A stretch of DNA of 64,000 nt from Paraburkholderia lacunae (GCF_003353175.1 NZ_QHKS01000014.1:62001-126000), one strand, 5' to 3'; shown: positions 16,545 through 25,951, numbered from the stretch's first letter. The notes: generated by a model not told the origin, from the sequence alone. Numbers and translations are program-made.

Positions 16545-17999
16545 ATGTCCGAACGTAAGCTCACCAATGCAGCCGGCGCACCCGTCGCCGACAACCAGAA
16601 CTCGATGACCGCCGGCGCGCGCGGTCCGGTCGTCCTGCAAGACGTCTGGCTGCTCGAAAAGCTCGCCCATTTCGACCGTGAAGTGATTCCCGAACGCCGC
16701 GTTCATGCGAAAGGCTCGGGCGCATTCGGCACGCTGAAAGTCACGCACGACATCTCGCGCTACACGAAGGCCAAAGTATTCGCCGAAGTCGGCAAGGAAA
16801 CGCCGCTCTTCATGCGCTTTTCGACTGTGGCGGGCGAGCGCGGCGCCGCCGACGCCGAGCGCGACGTCCGTGGTTTCTCGATCAAGTTCTACACGGAAGA
16901 AGGCAACTGGGACGTGGTGGGCAACAACACGCCGGTGTTCTTCATCCGCGATCCGCTCAAGTTTCCGGACTTCATCCACACGCAAAAGCGCGATCCGTAC
17001 ACCAACATGCGCAGCAACGTCGCCGCGTGGGACTTCTGGTCGCGTCATCCGGAGTCGCTGCATCAGGTGACGATCCTGATGAGCGATCGCGGCATTCCGA
17101 AGAACTACCGGCAGATGCACGGCTTCGGCTCGCACACGTACTCGTTCGTCAACGCGAACGACGAACGTTTCTGGGTGAAGTTCCACTTCAAGTCGATGCA
17201 GGGCATCGAGAACTACACCGACGCGCAAGCGGCGCAGGTCGTCGCGCAGGATCGCGAAAGCGCGCAACGCGATCTGGTCACGAACATCGATGAAGGCAAC
17301 TTCCCGAAGTGGCGTTTCGCCATTCAGGTGATGCCGGAAGCGGACGCGGCGAGCTATCGCTACAACCCGTTCGACATCACGAAAGTGTGGTCGCAGAAGG
17401 ACTATCCGTTGATCGACGTCGGCACCATCGAGTTGAATCGCAACGCGGCGAACTATTTCGCGGACGTCGAGCAAGCGGCTTTCACGCCGGCGAACGTGGT
17501 GCCGGGTATCGGCTTCTCCCCTGACCGCCTGTTGCAGGGCCGGCTGTTCTCGTACGGCGACACCCAGCGCTATCGTCTCGGCATCAATCACCATCAGATT
17601 CCGGTGAATGCGCCGCGCGTGCCGAGCCCGCGTTCGTTCCATCGCGACGGCGCGATGCGCACGGACGGCAACCTCGGCGGCAACGTGAACTACGAGCCGA
17701 ATCGTTTCGGCGACTTCGCGCAGGACAGCAATGCGTCGGAACCGCCGCTCGCGGCGGGCGCAGTGGACCGTTACGACCATCGCGCGGACGAGGACTATTA
17801 CAGCCAGCCGGGCCTGCTGTTCCAGTTGTTCGACGCGGCGCAACGCGAGCGGCTGTTCGGCAACATCGCACGGCATATCAGTGGCGTGCCCGAGGACATC
17901 GTCGCGCGTCAGATCGAGCATTTCCGCCGGGCCGATCCGGCGTATGCGGAAGGCGTGATCGCGGCGCTCGCCGCGCTCGCTGAAGCGAACAGGAAGTAA
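16545..17999 (+). CDS. katA: Monofunctional haem catalase (small-subunit type)
   Basis: A 484-residue catalase converting hydrogen peroxide to water and oxygen in the cytoplasm. Essential residues are in place: distal His54 (RRVHAKGSGAFG), Asn127/128 in VVGNNTPVFFIRDP, and the proximal haem ligand Tyr337 in RLFSYGDTQRYRLG with Arg333. Length and the lack of a C-terminal flavodoxin-like domain place it among small-subunit clade 3 enzymes. CTGGAG before the ATG supports the start. Other Burkholderia carry the bifunctional katG at this position after oxyR, so this locus has a different catalase type. Induction by OxyR is expected. Confidence 0.96.
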   Translation: MSERKLTNAAGAPVADNQNSMTAGARGPVVLQDVWLLEKLAHFDREVIPERRVHAKGSGAFGTLKVTHDISRYTKAKVFAEVGKETPLFMRFSTVAGERGAADAERDVRGFSIKFYTEEGNWDVVGNNTPVFFIRDPLKFPDFIHTQKRDPYTNMRSNVAAWDFWSRHPESLHQVTILMSDRGIPKNYRQMHGFGSHTYSFVNANDERFWVKFHFKSMQGIENYTDAQAAQVVAQDRESAQRDLVTNIDEGNFPKWRFAIQVMPEADAASYRYNPFDITKVWSQKDYPLIDVGTIELNRNAANYFADVEQAAFTPANVVPGIGFSPDRLLQGRLFSYGDTQRYRLGINHHQIPVNAPRVPSPRSFHRDGAMRTDGNLGGNVNYEPNRFGDFAQDSNASEPPLAAGAVDRYDHRADEDYYSQPGLLFQLFDAAQRERLFGNIARHISGVPEDIVARQIEHFRRADPAYAEGVIAALAALAEANRK

Positions 18000-18074
18000 G
18001 CAGTTCAGGTGATGCAGCAAGGCGGGGCGCATCGGCGCCCTGCCGGTTTTGATACGAATCGAGGGAGCACGATC

Positions 18075-18239
18075 ATGATCCAGACGATGATGTCCACCAT
18101 TGGCGGCACAGTGGCCGCACGCCGCGCACAACACCAGCAGCAAGCAGCGATGTTGCGCCGCGCGGTGGGGTTCGCGATCGTCACGAGCGGATTGGCGGTG
18201 ATTGTCGCGCAAGCGCTGCAACACGCGCTCGGCAGATGA
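18075..18239 (+). CDS. Small single-helix membrane protein (54 aa), hypothetical
   Basis: An open frame 75 bases after katA, with GAGGGAG before its ATG. The N-terminal half is polar and basic (AARRAQHQQQ); the second half is one hydrophobic helix (AVGFAIVTSGLAVIVAQAL) followed by a short tail. No family is recognised. The frame also extends 66 bases upstream to an ATG at 18009, but the Shine-Dalgarno favours 18075. Location between katA and dps suggests peroxide-linked expression, which is inference. Confidence 0.5.
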   Translation: MIQTMMSTIGGTVAARRAQHQQQAAMLRRAVGFAIVTSGLAVIVAQALQHALGR

Positions 18240-18395
18240 CATAAGCGCAGCGTGCACGCTGCGCCAGTGACTTTGCGTCACACAAGCAGCAGTCGCATCT
18301 AAGATAAACTGTCGGGCGTTCCAAGGTTTCCGGCTTGCTCATCCGCAATCCGTCGATCTGCCGACCGGTTCGTATCACTCTTCAATGGAGTCATC

Positions 18396-18884
18396 ATGGC
18401 CAAGAAAGAAGCTGTACAGCACGTCAACATCGGGATCAGCGACAAGGATCGCAAGAAGATTGCAGAAGGTTTGTCGCGCCTGCTCGCCGACACCTACACG
18501 CTGTACCTGAAGACCCATAACTTTCACTGGAACGTGACGGGTCCGATGTTCAACACGCTGCATCTGATGTTCGAAGCGCAGTACAACGAGCTCGCGCTGG
18601 CGGTCGATTCGATCGCGGAACGTATCCGCGCGCTGGGCGTGCATGCACCGGGCAGCTACAAGGAATTCGCGAAACTCTCGTCGATTCCTGAAGCGGACGG
18701 CGTGCCGGCTGCGGAAGACATGATCCGCCAACTGGTGGAAGGTCAGGAAGCCGTGGTGCGTACCGCCCGCGCGATCTTCCCGTCGACAGAAGCCGCTAAC
18801 GACGAGCCCACGGCCGACCTGCTCACGCAACGCATGCAGACGCACGAAAAGACCGCGTGGATGCTGCGCTCGATGCTGGCTTGA
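18396..18884 (+). CDS. dps: DNA-binding ferritin-like protein Dps
   Basis: A 162-residue Dps-family protein that assembles into a 12-subunit shell, oxidises Fe(II) with peroxide and protects DNA. The ferroxidase signature spans KTHNFHWNVTGPMF (His, His) and MFEAQYNELALAVDSIAERIR (Asp, Glu). The lysine-rich N-terminus MAKKEAV suits DNA binding. ATGGAGTC before the ATG marks the ribosome-binding site. It lies downstream of oxyR and katA, matching the oxyR-catalase-dpsA cluster known in Burkholderia. A terminator follows 76 bases after the stop. Confidence 0.96.
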   Translation: MAKKEAVQHVNIGISDKDRKKIAEGLSRLLADTYTLYLKTHNFHWNVTGPMFNTLHLMFEAQYNELALAVDSIAERIRALGVHAPGSYKEFAKLSSIPEADGVPAAEDMIRQLVEGQEAVVRTARAIFPSTEAANDEPTADLLTQRMQTHEKTAWMLRSMLA

Positions 18885-18960
18885 GCATCCTGGGCGTTTC
18901 GCCCGGGCTCAGCGCGACGCATTGGCGTTGATATTGGCGTTGGCGTTGAACCGAAACAAA

Positions 18961-18992
18961 AAAGCCTCTCTTCGCGGGAGGCTTTGCTTTTT
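18961..18992 (+). terminator. Intrinsic terminator after dps
   Basis: AAAGCCTC (18961-18968) pairs with GAGGCTTT (18978-18985), a 9-base loop lies between, and TTTTT follows at 18988-18992; a run of A precedes it. Confidence 0.85.
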
Positions 18993-19097
18993 GCGGCACC
19001 GGATTGCGCGGCGCGTCCGGCCTTGTCCGCCCGGACGCGGCATGCCGCACGCATCCCGTAAAATAGCGGCATCGCCCGCACTTCACCGAGTCCGCAC

Positions 19098-19961
19098 ATG
19101 TTCGCCCGACTTCCCCTGTATCTGCGCCTCGTGCGCATGGACAAGCCGATCGGCAGCCTGCTGCTGCTGTGGCCCACGCTCAATGCGCTGTGGATTGCGT
19201 CGGACGGCCATCCTTCATGGCCGCTGCTGCTGATCTTCACGGTGGGTACGGTGCTGATGCGCTCGGCGGGCTGCGCGATCAACGATTACGCGGATCGCGA
19301 TTTCGATCGCTATGTGAAGCGCACCGAAAACCGTCCGATCACGTCGGGCAAGATCAAGGCGTGGGAAGCGGTCGCGCTGGCGGCCGGTTTGTCGCTGCTG
19401 GCGTTTCTGCTGATTCTGCCGCTCAACACGCTGACAAAGGAGTTGTCGGTGGCGGCGCTGTTCGTCGCCGGCTCGTATCCGTTTACCAAGCGCTTCTTTG
19501 CGATTCCGCAGGCCTACCTCGGCATCGCGTTCGGCTTCGGTATTCCGATGGCGTTCGCGGCAGTTCAGGACCACGTGCCGCTGCTCGCATGGGTGATGCT
19601 GCTGGCGAACGTGTTCTGGTCGGTCGCGTACGACACCGAATACGCAATGGTCGATCGCGACGACGACATCAAGATCGGCATCCGCACGTCCGCGCTGACC
19701 TTCGGCCGCTTCGACGTGGCCGCGATCATGCTCTGCTATGCGCTCACGCTGGGCATTTACGTCGGCATCGGCGTGATGCTCGGTTTCGGCGTGCTGTACT
19801 GGCTGGGATGGGCGGCGGCGGCGGGTTGCGCCATCTATCACTACACGCTGATCCGCAACCGCGAGCGCATGCCGTGTTTCGCGGCATTCCGCCATAACAA
19901 CTGGCTCGGCGGCGCGTTGTTCGCGGGTATTGCCGCGCATTACGCGGCGGCTTCGTTCTAG
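19098..19961 (+). CDS. ubiA: 4-hydroxybenzoate polyprenyltransferase
   Basis: A 287-residue membrane prenyltransferase that attaches the polyprenyl tail to 4-hydroxybenzoate in ubiquinone synthesis. Both aspartate-rich motifs are present: N62-D63-x2-D66-x-D68-x-D70 (INDYADRDFD) and YDTEYAMVDRDDD in the second half. There are about eight to nine hydrophobic helices. The family start MFARLPLYLRLVRMDKPIG is present at the ATG. It stands alone after the dps terminator; the lyase gene ubiC is not adjacent. Confidence 0.96.
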   Translation: MFARLPLYLRLVRMDKPIGSLLLLWPTLNALWIASDGHPSWPLLLIFTVGTVLMRSAGCAINDYADRDFDRYVKRTENRPITSGKIKAWEAVALAAGLSLLAFLLILPLNTLTKELSVAALFVAGSYPFTKRFFAIPQAYLGIAFGFGIPMAFAAVQDHVPLLAWVMLLANVFWSVAYDTEYAMVDRDDDIKIGIRTSALTFGRFDVAAIMLCYALTLGIYVGIGVMLGFGVLYWLGWAAAAGCAIYHYTLIRNRERMPCFAAFRHNNWLGGALFAGIAAHYAAASF

Positions 19962-20089
19962 TTTTTCTGCGCGTCGATTGGATGGACGCCATTGCGCATG
20001 TGTTTGCGCTGCGGACGCCGCCCCGGTCTGAACCAGGGCACGGCGTCCTTCGGCGGATCGCCTGACCGTGGACTGCTGTCAGCTGATTG

Positions 20090-20131
20090 CCGACAGCCGA
20101 CAGCCGACAGCCGACTGCCGACTGCCGACTG
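20090..20131. repeat. Tandem 7-bp repeat, 3 + 3 copies
   Basis: Three copies of CCGACAG followed by three of CCGACTG, perfectly in phase, ending 11 bases before the proC stop codon in the ubiA-proC spacer. It looks like a slippage-generated array in which a one-base variant has spread. Confidence 0.9.
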
Positions 20132-20142
20132 CGCCGAAACGC

Positions 20143-20958
20143 TTACTGTTTGCCGAACTCGTCGCCCATTTCCTTGGCGCGCGCGTCTGCGGCGAGCACG
20201 CCGCGCACGATCGCATCCTTGATGCCGCTTGCGTCGAACGACGTCAGCGCCGCAGCGGTGGTGCCGCCCTTGGACGTCACGCGTTCACGCAACAGGCTCG
20301 GCGGCTCGTCGGAATTCGCCGCGAGTTGCGCCGCGCCGGTGAAGGTCGCGACGGCCAGCGCGCGGCCTTGCGCTTCGTTCATGCCGAGCTGGCGCGCGGC
20401 TTCCTGCAGTGCTTCGATGAAATAGAACACGTAGGCGGGGCCGCTGCCGGAGATCGCGGTGACGGCGTCGATCTTTGCTTCATCGTCGAACCAGACGGTT
20501 TGGCCGACCGCGCCGAGCACCTGCGAGGCGAGCGCGCGGCCCGCTTCATCGACGCTGGCGGTCGCGCTCAGGCCCGCGACGCCCATGCCGATCAGCGCCG
20601 GCGTATTCGGCATCACGCGCACGATGCGAGTGTGGCCGTTCAGCCAGCGCGACAGGTCGTCCATGCGAATACCCGCAACAATGCTGATCGCCAGTTGCGA
20701 CGCGTTCAGGTGCGCTGCGAGGCTTTGCGCGACGCTCTTCAGAATCTGCGGTTTCACCGCCAGCACGACGGCGTCGTAGGAGGCGAGCGCGGCGTCCGCG
20801 GCGGCCGCCGTGCGAATGCCGAATTGCTGTTCGTTGCGCTTGCGCGCGTCGTCGTTGGGGTCGATCGCGTAGAGGTCAGAGGGCGCGACGCCGCGTTTGA
20901 TGAGGCCGCCGATCAATGCGGCCGCCATGTTGCCGCCGCCGATAAAAGCAATTTTCAT
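20143..20958 (-). CDS. proC: Pyrroline-5-carboxylate reductase
   Basis: A 271-residue NAD(P)H enzyme for the last step of proline synthesis. The N-terminal Rossmann motif MKIAFIGGGNMAAALIGGL, the substrate-side AVKPQ segment, the family signature ITAISGSGPAYVFYFIEAL and DEPPSLLRERVTSKGGTTAAAL are all present. The start at 20958 is the family start; the 15 in-frame codons upstream are not part of it. It lies 48 bases after yggS on the same strand, the common proC-yggS pairing. Confidence 0.96.
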   Translation of the reverse strand: MKIAFIGGGNMAAALIGGLIKRGVAPSDLYAIDPNDDARKRNEQQFGIRTAAAADAALASYDAVVLAVKPQILKSVAQSLAAHLNASQLAISIVAGIRMDDLSRWLNGHTRIVRVMPNTPALIGMGVAGLSATASVDEAGRALASQVLGAVGQTVWFDDEAKIDAVTAISGSGPAYVFYFIEALQEAARQLGMNEAQGRALAVATFTGAAQLAANSDEPPSLLRERVTSKGGTTAAALTSFDASGIKDAIVRGVLAADARAKEMGDEFGKQ

Positions 20959-21006
20959 GATGATCCGAGAGAGGTCCCGTGAGGGGGGCCAAAGAGCCCG
21001 CAAGGG

Positions 21007-21705
21007 TCAGTTAGAGTAATCTCGCGCGCCGAATATAGCGGTGCCGACGCGCACGATCGTCGCACCTTCCAGCACGGCGGCTTCGAGGTCGCTCGACATG
21101 CCCATCGAGAGCGTATCGAGTTCGAGTCCGTCTGCGCACAGGCGCTCGAACAGTTCGCGCAATTGCCGATGCGGTACGCGTTGTTCATCGATACCGCCGG
21201 CCGGTTCGGGAATCGCCATCAGGCCGCGCAAGCGCAACTTCGGCAGCGCGGCGATTTCCTGTGCGACCTGCGCGGCCTCGGGGATGCTGACGCCGCTCTT
21301 CGACGCCTCGCCGCTGATGTTCACCTGCAGGCACACGTTCAGCGGCGGCAGGTTGTCCGGGCGTTGTTCCGCCAGACGCCGCGCGATCTTCAGCCGGTCG
21401 ACCGAATGCACCCAGTCGAAATGCTCGGCGACCGGCCGCGTCTTGTTCGATTGCAATGGTCCGATGAAATGCCATTCTATCGACGCTCGCAGATCGGCCA
21501 GCGCCTCGATCTTGGCGATCGCTTCCTGCACGTAGTTCTCGCCGAACGCGCGTTGGCCGGCCGCGTAGGCGGCGCGCACGTCATCGGCGGGAAATGTCTT
21601 CGAGACCGCGAGCAAGGCAATCGAACGCGGGTCGCGTGCGGCGCCTTGCGCGGCGAGGGCGATGCGCTGCCGCACCGCTTCGAGGTTGTGAATCAGATCG
21701 GGCAT
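21007..21705 (-). CDS. yggS: PLP homeostasis protein YggS/PROSC
   Basis: A 232-residue single-domain PLP-binding protein of the alanine-racemase fold. Members bind pyridoxal phosphate without known catalysis and balance the PLP pool. Motifs: LLAVSKTFP (Schiff-base lysine), GENYVQEA, WHFIGPLQSNK and the C-terminal SMGMSSDLEAAVLEGATIVRVGTAIFG. Length matches E. coli YggS (234). The start MPDLIHNLEAVRQRI is chosen although the frame is open 46 codons further upstream. Operon with proC. Confidence 0.95.
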   Translation of the reverse strand: MPDLIHNLEAVRQRIALAAQGAARDPRSIALLAVSKTFPADDVRAAYAAGQRAFGENYVQEAIAKIEALADLRASIEWHFIGPLQSNKTRPVAEHFDWVHSVDRLKIARRLAEQRPDNLPPLNVCLQVNISGEASKSGVSIPEAAQVAQEIAALPKLRLRGLMAIPEPAGGIDEQRVPHRQLRELFERLCADGLELDTLSMGMSSDLEAAVLEGATIVRVGTAIFGARDYSN

Positions 21706-21861
21706 GGAACGAAGCCGGGAGTCCAGCGAAAGACGATTTACCGGATTATACGGACGTCGCCGCGCTGCGCCGGGCTGCACTGCGGCTGGGAGCGTCGCGG
21801 GAGTGACACGAAAAGGCGGCGGCTGCGGCATGCCGCGAGCCACATGCCGCCGGCACGCGCT

Positions 21862-23088
21862 TCAGGCCGACAGCATATGTTCCACCAGTTCGATCCAGTG
21901 CGCGACCGGCGTGGACGTGCCGCTTTGCAGATGCGCAATGCAGCCGACGTTCGCCGACAGGATGACCTGCGGCTCCTGCGCGTGCAGCCGTTCGAGCTTC
22001 TGGTCGCGCAGCGCGTACGAGAGCTTCGGCTGCGTCAGCGAATAGCTGCCGGCTGAGCCGCAACACAGGTGACTGTCGGCGGGCAGGCGCACTTCGATGC
22101 CGAGCGCCGCGAGCAGATGTTCGACCTTGCCGCGCAGCTGCTGACCATGCTGCAACGTGCAAGGCGGATGGAATGCGACGGTATGAATCGACCGGCGGCG
22201 CGTGACGGCGACAAGCGTCTCTTCGAATTCCAGCAGGATCTCCGAAATATCGCGTGTCAATTCGACGACGCGGCGAGCCTTCTGCGCATACGCCGGATCG
22301 TTGCGCAGCAGGTGCGCGTATTCCTTGACCGTCGCGCCGCACCCGGACGCGTTCATCACGATCGCTTCCACACCCTCTTCGATGTACGGCCACCACGCGT
22401 CGATGTTGGCGCGCAGGTCGTCGAGCGCTTCGTCGTTGTAGCCCAGATGCAGACGGATCGCGCCGCAGCAGCCGGCCTCGGGCGCCACCAGCGTTTCGAC
22501 GCCGAGCGCGTCGAGTACGCGCGCGGTCGCGATGTTGACGTTGGGCATCATCGACGGTTGCACGCAGCCGGCGAGCATCAGCATCTTGCGCTGATGCTTC
22601 GCGCCCGGCCATTCGAGCGGACGCTGCCGTGCCGGCACCTTGTCGCGCAGCTTCTTCGGCAGCAGGGGGCGGACGTGCTGGCCGAGGCGCATGGCCGGCG
22701 TGAACAGCGCGCTGTTCGGCACGAAGCTCGCGAGCAGCCGGCGCACCAGCCGCTGACCAAACGGGCGCGTGACCTTCTGTTCGGTGATCTTGCGGCCAAT
22801 CTCGACCAGCCGGCCGTATTGCACGCCGGATGGGCAGGTGGTCTCGCAATTGCGGCAGGTCAGGCAGCGGTCCAGGTGGAGCTGGGTGCTGCGCGTGACG
22901 TCCGCGCCCTCGACCATCTGCTTGATCAGATAGATGCGCCCGCGTGGGCCGTCGAGTTCGTCGCCGAGCAGTTGATAGGTCGGGCAAGTGGCCGTGCAGA
23001 AGCCGCAATGCACGCACTTGCGCAGGATGGCGTCGGCTTCGTCGCCGTCGGGCGTATTGCGAATGAAGTCCGCGAGGTTGGTTTGCAT
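21862..23088 (-). CDS. glcF: Glycolate oxidase iron-sulfur subunit GlcF
   Basis: A 408-residue electron-transfer subunit. Two 4Fe-4S motifs stand in the first quarter (CVHCGFCTATCP and CLTCRNCETTCP), followed by two cysteine-rich CCG domains (EAGCCGAI, then SHLCCGSAG). It starts 8 bases after the glcE stop. With GlcD and GlcE it oxidises glycolate to glyoxylate and passes electrons to the quinone pool. Length equals E. coli GlcF (407). Confidence 0.96.
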   Translation of the reverse strand: MQTNLADFIRNTPDGDEADAILRKCVHCGFCTATCPTYQLLGDELDGPRGRIYLIKQMVEGADVTRSTQLHLDRCLTCRNCETTCPSGVQYGRLVEIGRKITEQKVTRPFGQRLVRRLLASFVPNSALFTPAMRLGQHVRPLLPKKLRDKVPARQRPLEWPGAKHQRKMLMLAGCVQPSMMPNVNIATARVLDALGVETLVAPEAGCCGAIRLHLGYNDEALDDLRANIDAWWPYIEEGVEAIVMNASGCGATVKEYAHLLRNDPAYAQKARRVVELTRDISEILLEFEETLVAVTRRRSIHTVAFHPPCTLQHGQQLRGKVEHLLAALGIEVRLPADSHLCCGSAGSYSLTQPKLSYALRDQKLERLHAQEPQVILSANVGCIAHLQSGTSTPVAHWIELVEHMLSA

Positions 23089-23096
23089 CGCGTCGC

Positions 23097-24185
23097 TCAG
23101 AAGTCGGGGTAGAGCCGGCCGCGATTGAAAATGCGGGCGGGGTCGAAGGCGGCTTTCAGACCGCGATGGATCTTCATCAGCGGGGCGGGCAGCGGCGTGA
23201 ACACACCGGCGCCGCGATCGTAGCCATGACCAGTGCGAAAGATGGTCGCATGACCGCCGGCCTGCTTGGCGCTAATGCGCACGGTTTGCGCGTCGGTGTC
23301 GGTGATCCACCAGCGCTGGCCGCCGCCCCATTCCATCAGTTGTGCGCCGGGCAGTTGCAGCGGCTCCGTGATGGACGGCAGCGCGAGGCGCCACAGCGCC
23401 GCCTTCGGGGCGATCGCGGAAAAGAACGGGTCGGTCTGTTCGCGCAAGCCGGCCCAGAAGCGCTCGGCTTCGACCGCATCGACCACCTCTCCGCCGAGCG
23501 CGGTGCGCGCCGCCTTGACCGCAGCTTCCGCGCCGGCCAGCCGCACGGCCAGCGTGCCGTGACGCCATGCGCTCGCGGTGATCGGCAATGGCCGGCCGCC
23601 CCATTCGTTGAGCTTGCGGACCGCGTCGGTGCCGTTCATGTCGAATTTGAGCGTGGCTTCCGCCTGCGGCAGCGGCAGCACTTTGATGGACAGTTCGAGG
23701 ATCAATCCCAAGGTACCGAGCGAGCCGGCCATCAAGCGGGACACGTCATAACCGGCGACGTTCTTCACCACCTGGCCGCCGAAATGCAGCGTTTTCCCGT
23801 CGCCGTTCATGATCACCGCGCCGAGCACGAAGTCGCGCGCGGCGCCGGCGGCCGGGCGGCGCGGGCCGGCGATGCCCGCCGCGATGCAGCCGCCGAAGGT
23901 GGCCTGCAAGCCGAAGTGCGGCGGCTCGAAGGCGAGCATCTGATGATGTTCGGCGAGCGCCGCCTCGATTTCCAGCAAAGGCGTGCCCGCGCGCGCGGTA
24001 ATGACGAGTTCGGCCGGATCGTAGGCGATGATGCCGCGATAAGCGCGCGTGTCGAGGATGTCACCTTCCAGCGTCTGGCCGTACCAGTCTTTGGTGCCGC
24101 CGCCACGGACGCGCAACGTGCGCCCTTCGGCGCTGGCCGAACGCACGCGTTCGGACCAAATGGCGACGATGTCGTCCTCTTCCAT
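23097..24185 (-). CDS. glcE: Glycolate oxidase FAD-binding subunit GlcE
   Basis: A 362-residue member of the FAD PP-loop (VAO) family. N-terminal RVRGGGTKDWYG and GCIAAGIAGPRRPAAG form the FAD-binding region, with VKNVAGYDVSRLMAGSLGTLG further on. It is smaller than GlcD and thought to be a second flavin subunit of glycolate oxidase. Start ATG 24183-24185. It is separated from glcD by 171 bases, more than usual for this operon. That spacer contains a doubled CCGGCTTAGAA just at the glcD stop. Confidence 0.95.
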   Translation of the reverse strand: MEEDDIVAIWSERVRSASAEGRTLRVRGGGTKDWYGQTLEGDILDTRAYRGIIAYDPAELVITARAGTPLLEIEAALAEHHQMLAFEPPHFGLQATFGGCIAAGIAGPRRPAAGAARDFVLGAVIMNGDGKTLHFGGQVVKNVAGYDVSRLMAGSLGTLGLILELSIKVLPLPQAEATLKFDMNGTDAVRKLNEWGGRPLPITASAWRHGTLAVRLAGAEAAVKAARTALGGEVVDAVEAERFWAGLREQTDPFFSAIAPKAALWRLALPSITEPLQLPGAQLMEWGGGQRWWITDTDAQTVRISAKQAGGHATIFRTGHGYDRGAGVFTPLPAPLMKIHRGLKAAFDPARIFNRGRLYPDF

Positions 24186-24356
24186 GGTGTCCCGCTTCGT
24201 TGTATTTCGCTTGATTGTACCGGGCGGGGGCTCGCTGGCAACCCGGAGCGGACCCGCATCGGGTAATCCGGGTGAGGCTCTCGAAGCGCCGCCGACGCGC
24301 GCGATGTCGCGATGCGTCGGCGCGGCGCAAAGGCTTAGAGCCGGCTTAGAACCGGC

Positions 24357-25850
24357 TTAGAACCGCGGCAGTTCCGGATGCGGCAGCAGGCCGCCGCGCA
24401 CGTGCATCTTGCCGTACTCGGCGCAACGCGCGCGCGTCGGAATGCCCTTATCCGGATTCAGCAAGCCGGGCGGGTCGAAGGCGCGTTTGACCGCGTGAAA
24501 CGCGTCGTGCTCTTCCGGGGAGAACTGCACGCACATCGAGTTGATCTTTTCGATGCCGACACCGTGCTCGCCCGTCACCGTGCCGCCCAGTTCGACGCAT
24601 GTTTCGAGAATGTCGCAACCGAACTCTTCGGCCCGGTGCCATTCGTCGAGATCGTTGCCGTTGAAGAGAATCAGCGGATGCATGTTGCCGTCGCCGGCGT
24701 GGAACACGTTGATACAGCGCAGGCCGTATTTCTGTTCCATGACTTCGATGCGCGCCAGCAAGGGGCCGATGCTGCGGCGCGGCACCGTGCCGTCCATGCA
24801 GTAGTAATCGGGTGAAATGCGGCCGGCGGCCGGAAAGGCGTTCTTGCGTCCCGACCAGAAGCGCAAGCGCTCGTTTTCCGAGCGCGAAATCTGGATGCGG
24901 GTCGCGCCATGTTCGCGCAGCACGGCGGTCATGCGCACGATTTCGTCGGCGACTTCTTCGGCCGTGCCGTCCGATTCGCACAGCAGGATCGCCGCCGCGT
25001 CGAGATCGTAGCCCGCGTTGACGAATTCTTCCACGGCGCGCGTGGCCGGCTTGTCCATCATCTCGAGGCCGGCCGGAATGATGCCCGCCGCGATGATGCT
25101 GGCAACCGCATCGCCGCCCTTCACGACGTCGTCGAAACTGGCCATGATGACCTGTGCGGTCTGCGGCTTGGGGATCAGCTTGACGGTGACTTCGGTGACG
25201 ATCGCGAACATCCCTTCGCTGCCGATCAATACAGCGAGCAGATCGAGCCCCGGCGCGTCGGGCGCAAGCGAGCCGAACTCGACGATTTCGCCTTCCATGG
25301 TCACCGCGCGCACGCGCAACACGTTGTGCACGGTAAGGCCGTACTTGAGGCAGTGCACGCCGCCTGAATTCTCCGATACATTGCCACCGATCGTGCAGGC
25401 AATCTGCGACGACGGGTCGGGCGCGTAATACAAGCCGTATGGCGCGGCAGCTTCGGAAATTGACAGATTGCGCACGCCCGGCTGCACCGTGGCGGTACGA
25501 GCGTATGAATCGACTTCGACGATCTTCCGGAAGCGTGCGAGCGATACCACCACGCCGTGACGGATCGGCATTGCGCCGCCCGACAGGCCGGTGCCCGCGC
25601 CGCGCGGCACGATCGGCACGTCGAGCCGGTGGCAGATCTGCACGATGCGCTGCACCTGCGATTCCGTCTCCGGCAAGGCGACAGCGAGCGGTAGCCGCCG
25701 ATAGGCGGCGAGGCCGTCGCACTCGTAGGCCACGGTGTCTTCTTCGCGATACAGCAGACAGTGGGTCGGCAGCACAGCCATCAGCGCCTGCACGACTTCG
25801 CGCTGGCGCTGGGCGAGAACTTCGGCCGTCAGTTCAGCGGGTGCGTTCAT
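24357..25850 (-). CDS. glcD: Glycolate oxidase catalytic subunit GlcD
   Basis: A 497-residue FAD-linked oxidase. The FAD PP-loop is seen in VPRGAGTGLSGGAMP and GGNVSENSGGVHCLKYG, the C-terminal FAD-linked oxidase domain in VFHAGDGNMHP and GGTVTGEHGVGIEKI. Length matches E. coli GlcD (499). Genes run D-E-F as in E. coli, but no glcC regulator, glcG or glcB is nearby. Its own paralogue (25952-27367) lies 101 bases upstream on the same strand. Confidence 0.95.
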   Translation of the reverse strand: MNAPAELTAEVLAQRQREVVQALMAVLPTHCLLYREEDTVAYECDGLAAYRRLPLAVALPETESQVQRIVQICHRLDVPIVPRGAGTGLSGGAMPIRHGVVVSLARFRKIVEVDSYARTATVQPGVRNLSISEAAAPYGLYYAPDPSSQIACTIGGNVSENSGGVHCLKYGLTVHNVLRVRAVTMEGEIVEFGSLAPDAPGLDLLAVLIGSEGMFAIVTEVTVKLIPKPQTAQVIMASFDDVVKGGDAVASIIAAGIIPAGLEMMDKPATRAVEEFVNAGYDLDAAAILLCESDGTAEEVADEIVRMTAVLREHGATRIQISRSENERLRFWSGRKNAFPAAGRISPDYYCMDGTVPRRSIGPLLARIEVMEQKYGLRCINVFHAGDGNMHPLILFNGNDLDEWHRAEEFGCDILETCVELGGTVTGEHGVGIEKINSMCVQFSPEEHDAFHAVKRAFDPPGLLNPDKGIPTRARCAEYGKMHVRGGLLPHPELPRF

Positions 25851-25951
25851 GTAACTGGTCTCCTCGTGCTTGTCACCCTTCGTTCCGCCTGAATTCAGCG
25901 GCGGCTACGGCTACGGCGCTTTGGCCGCGCTAGCCACGCGTCGACGAAACC

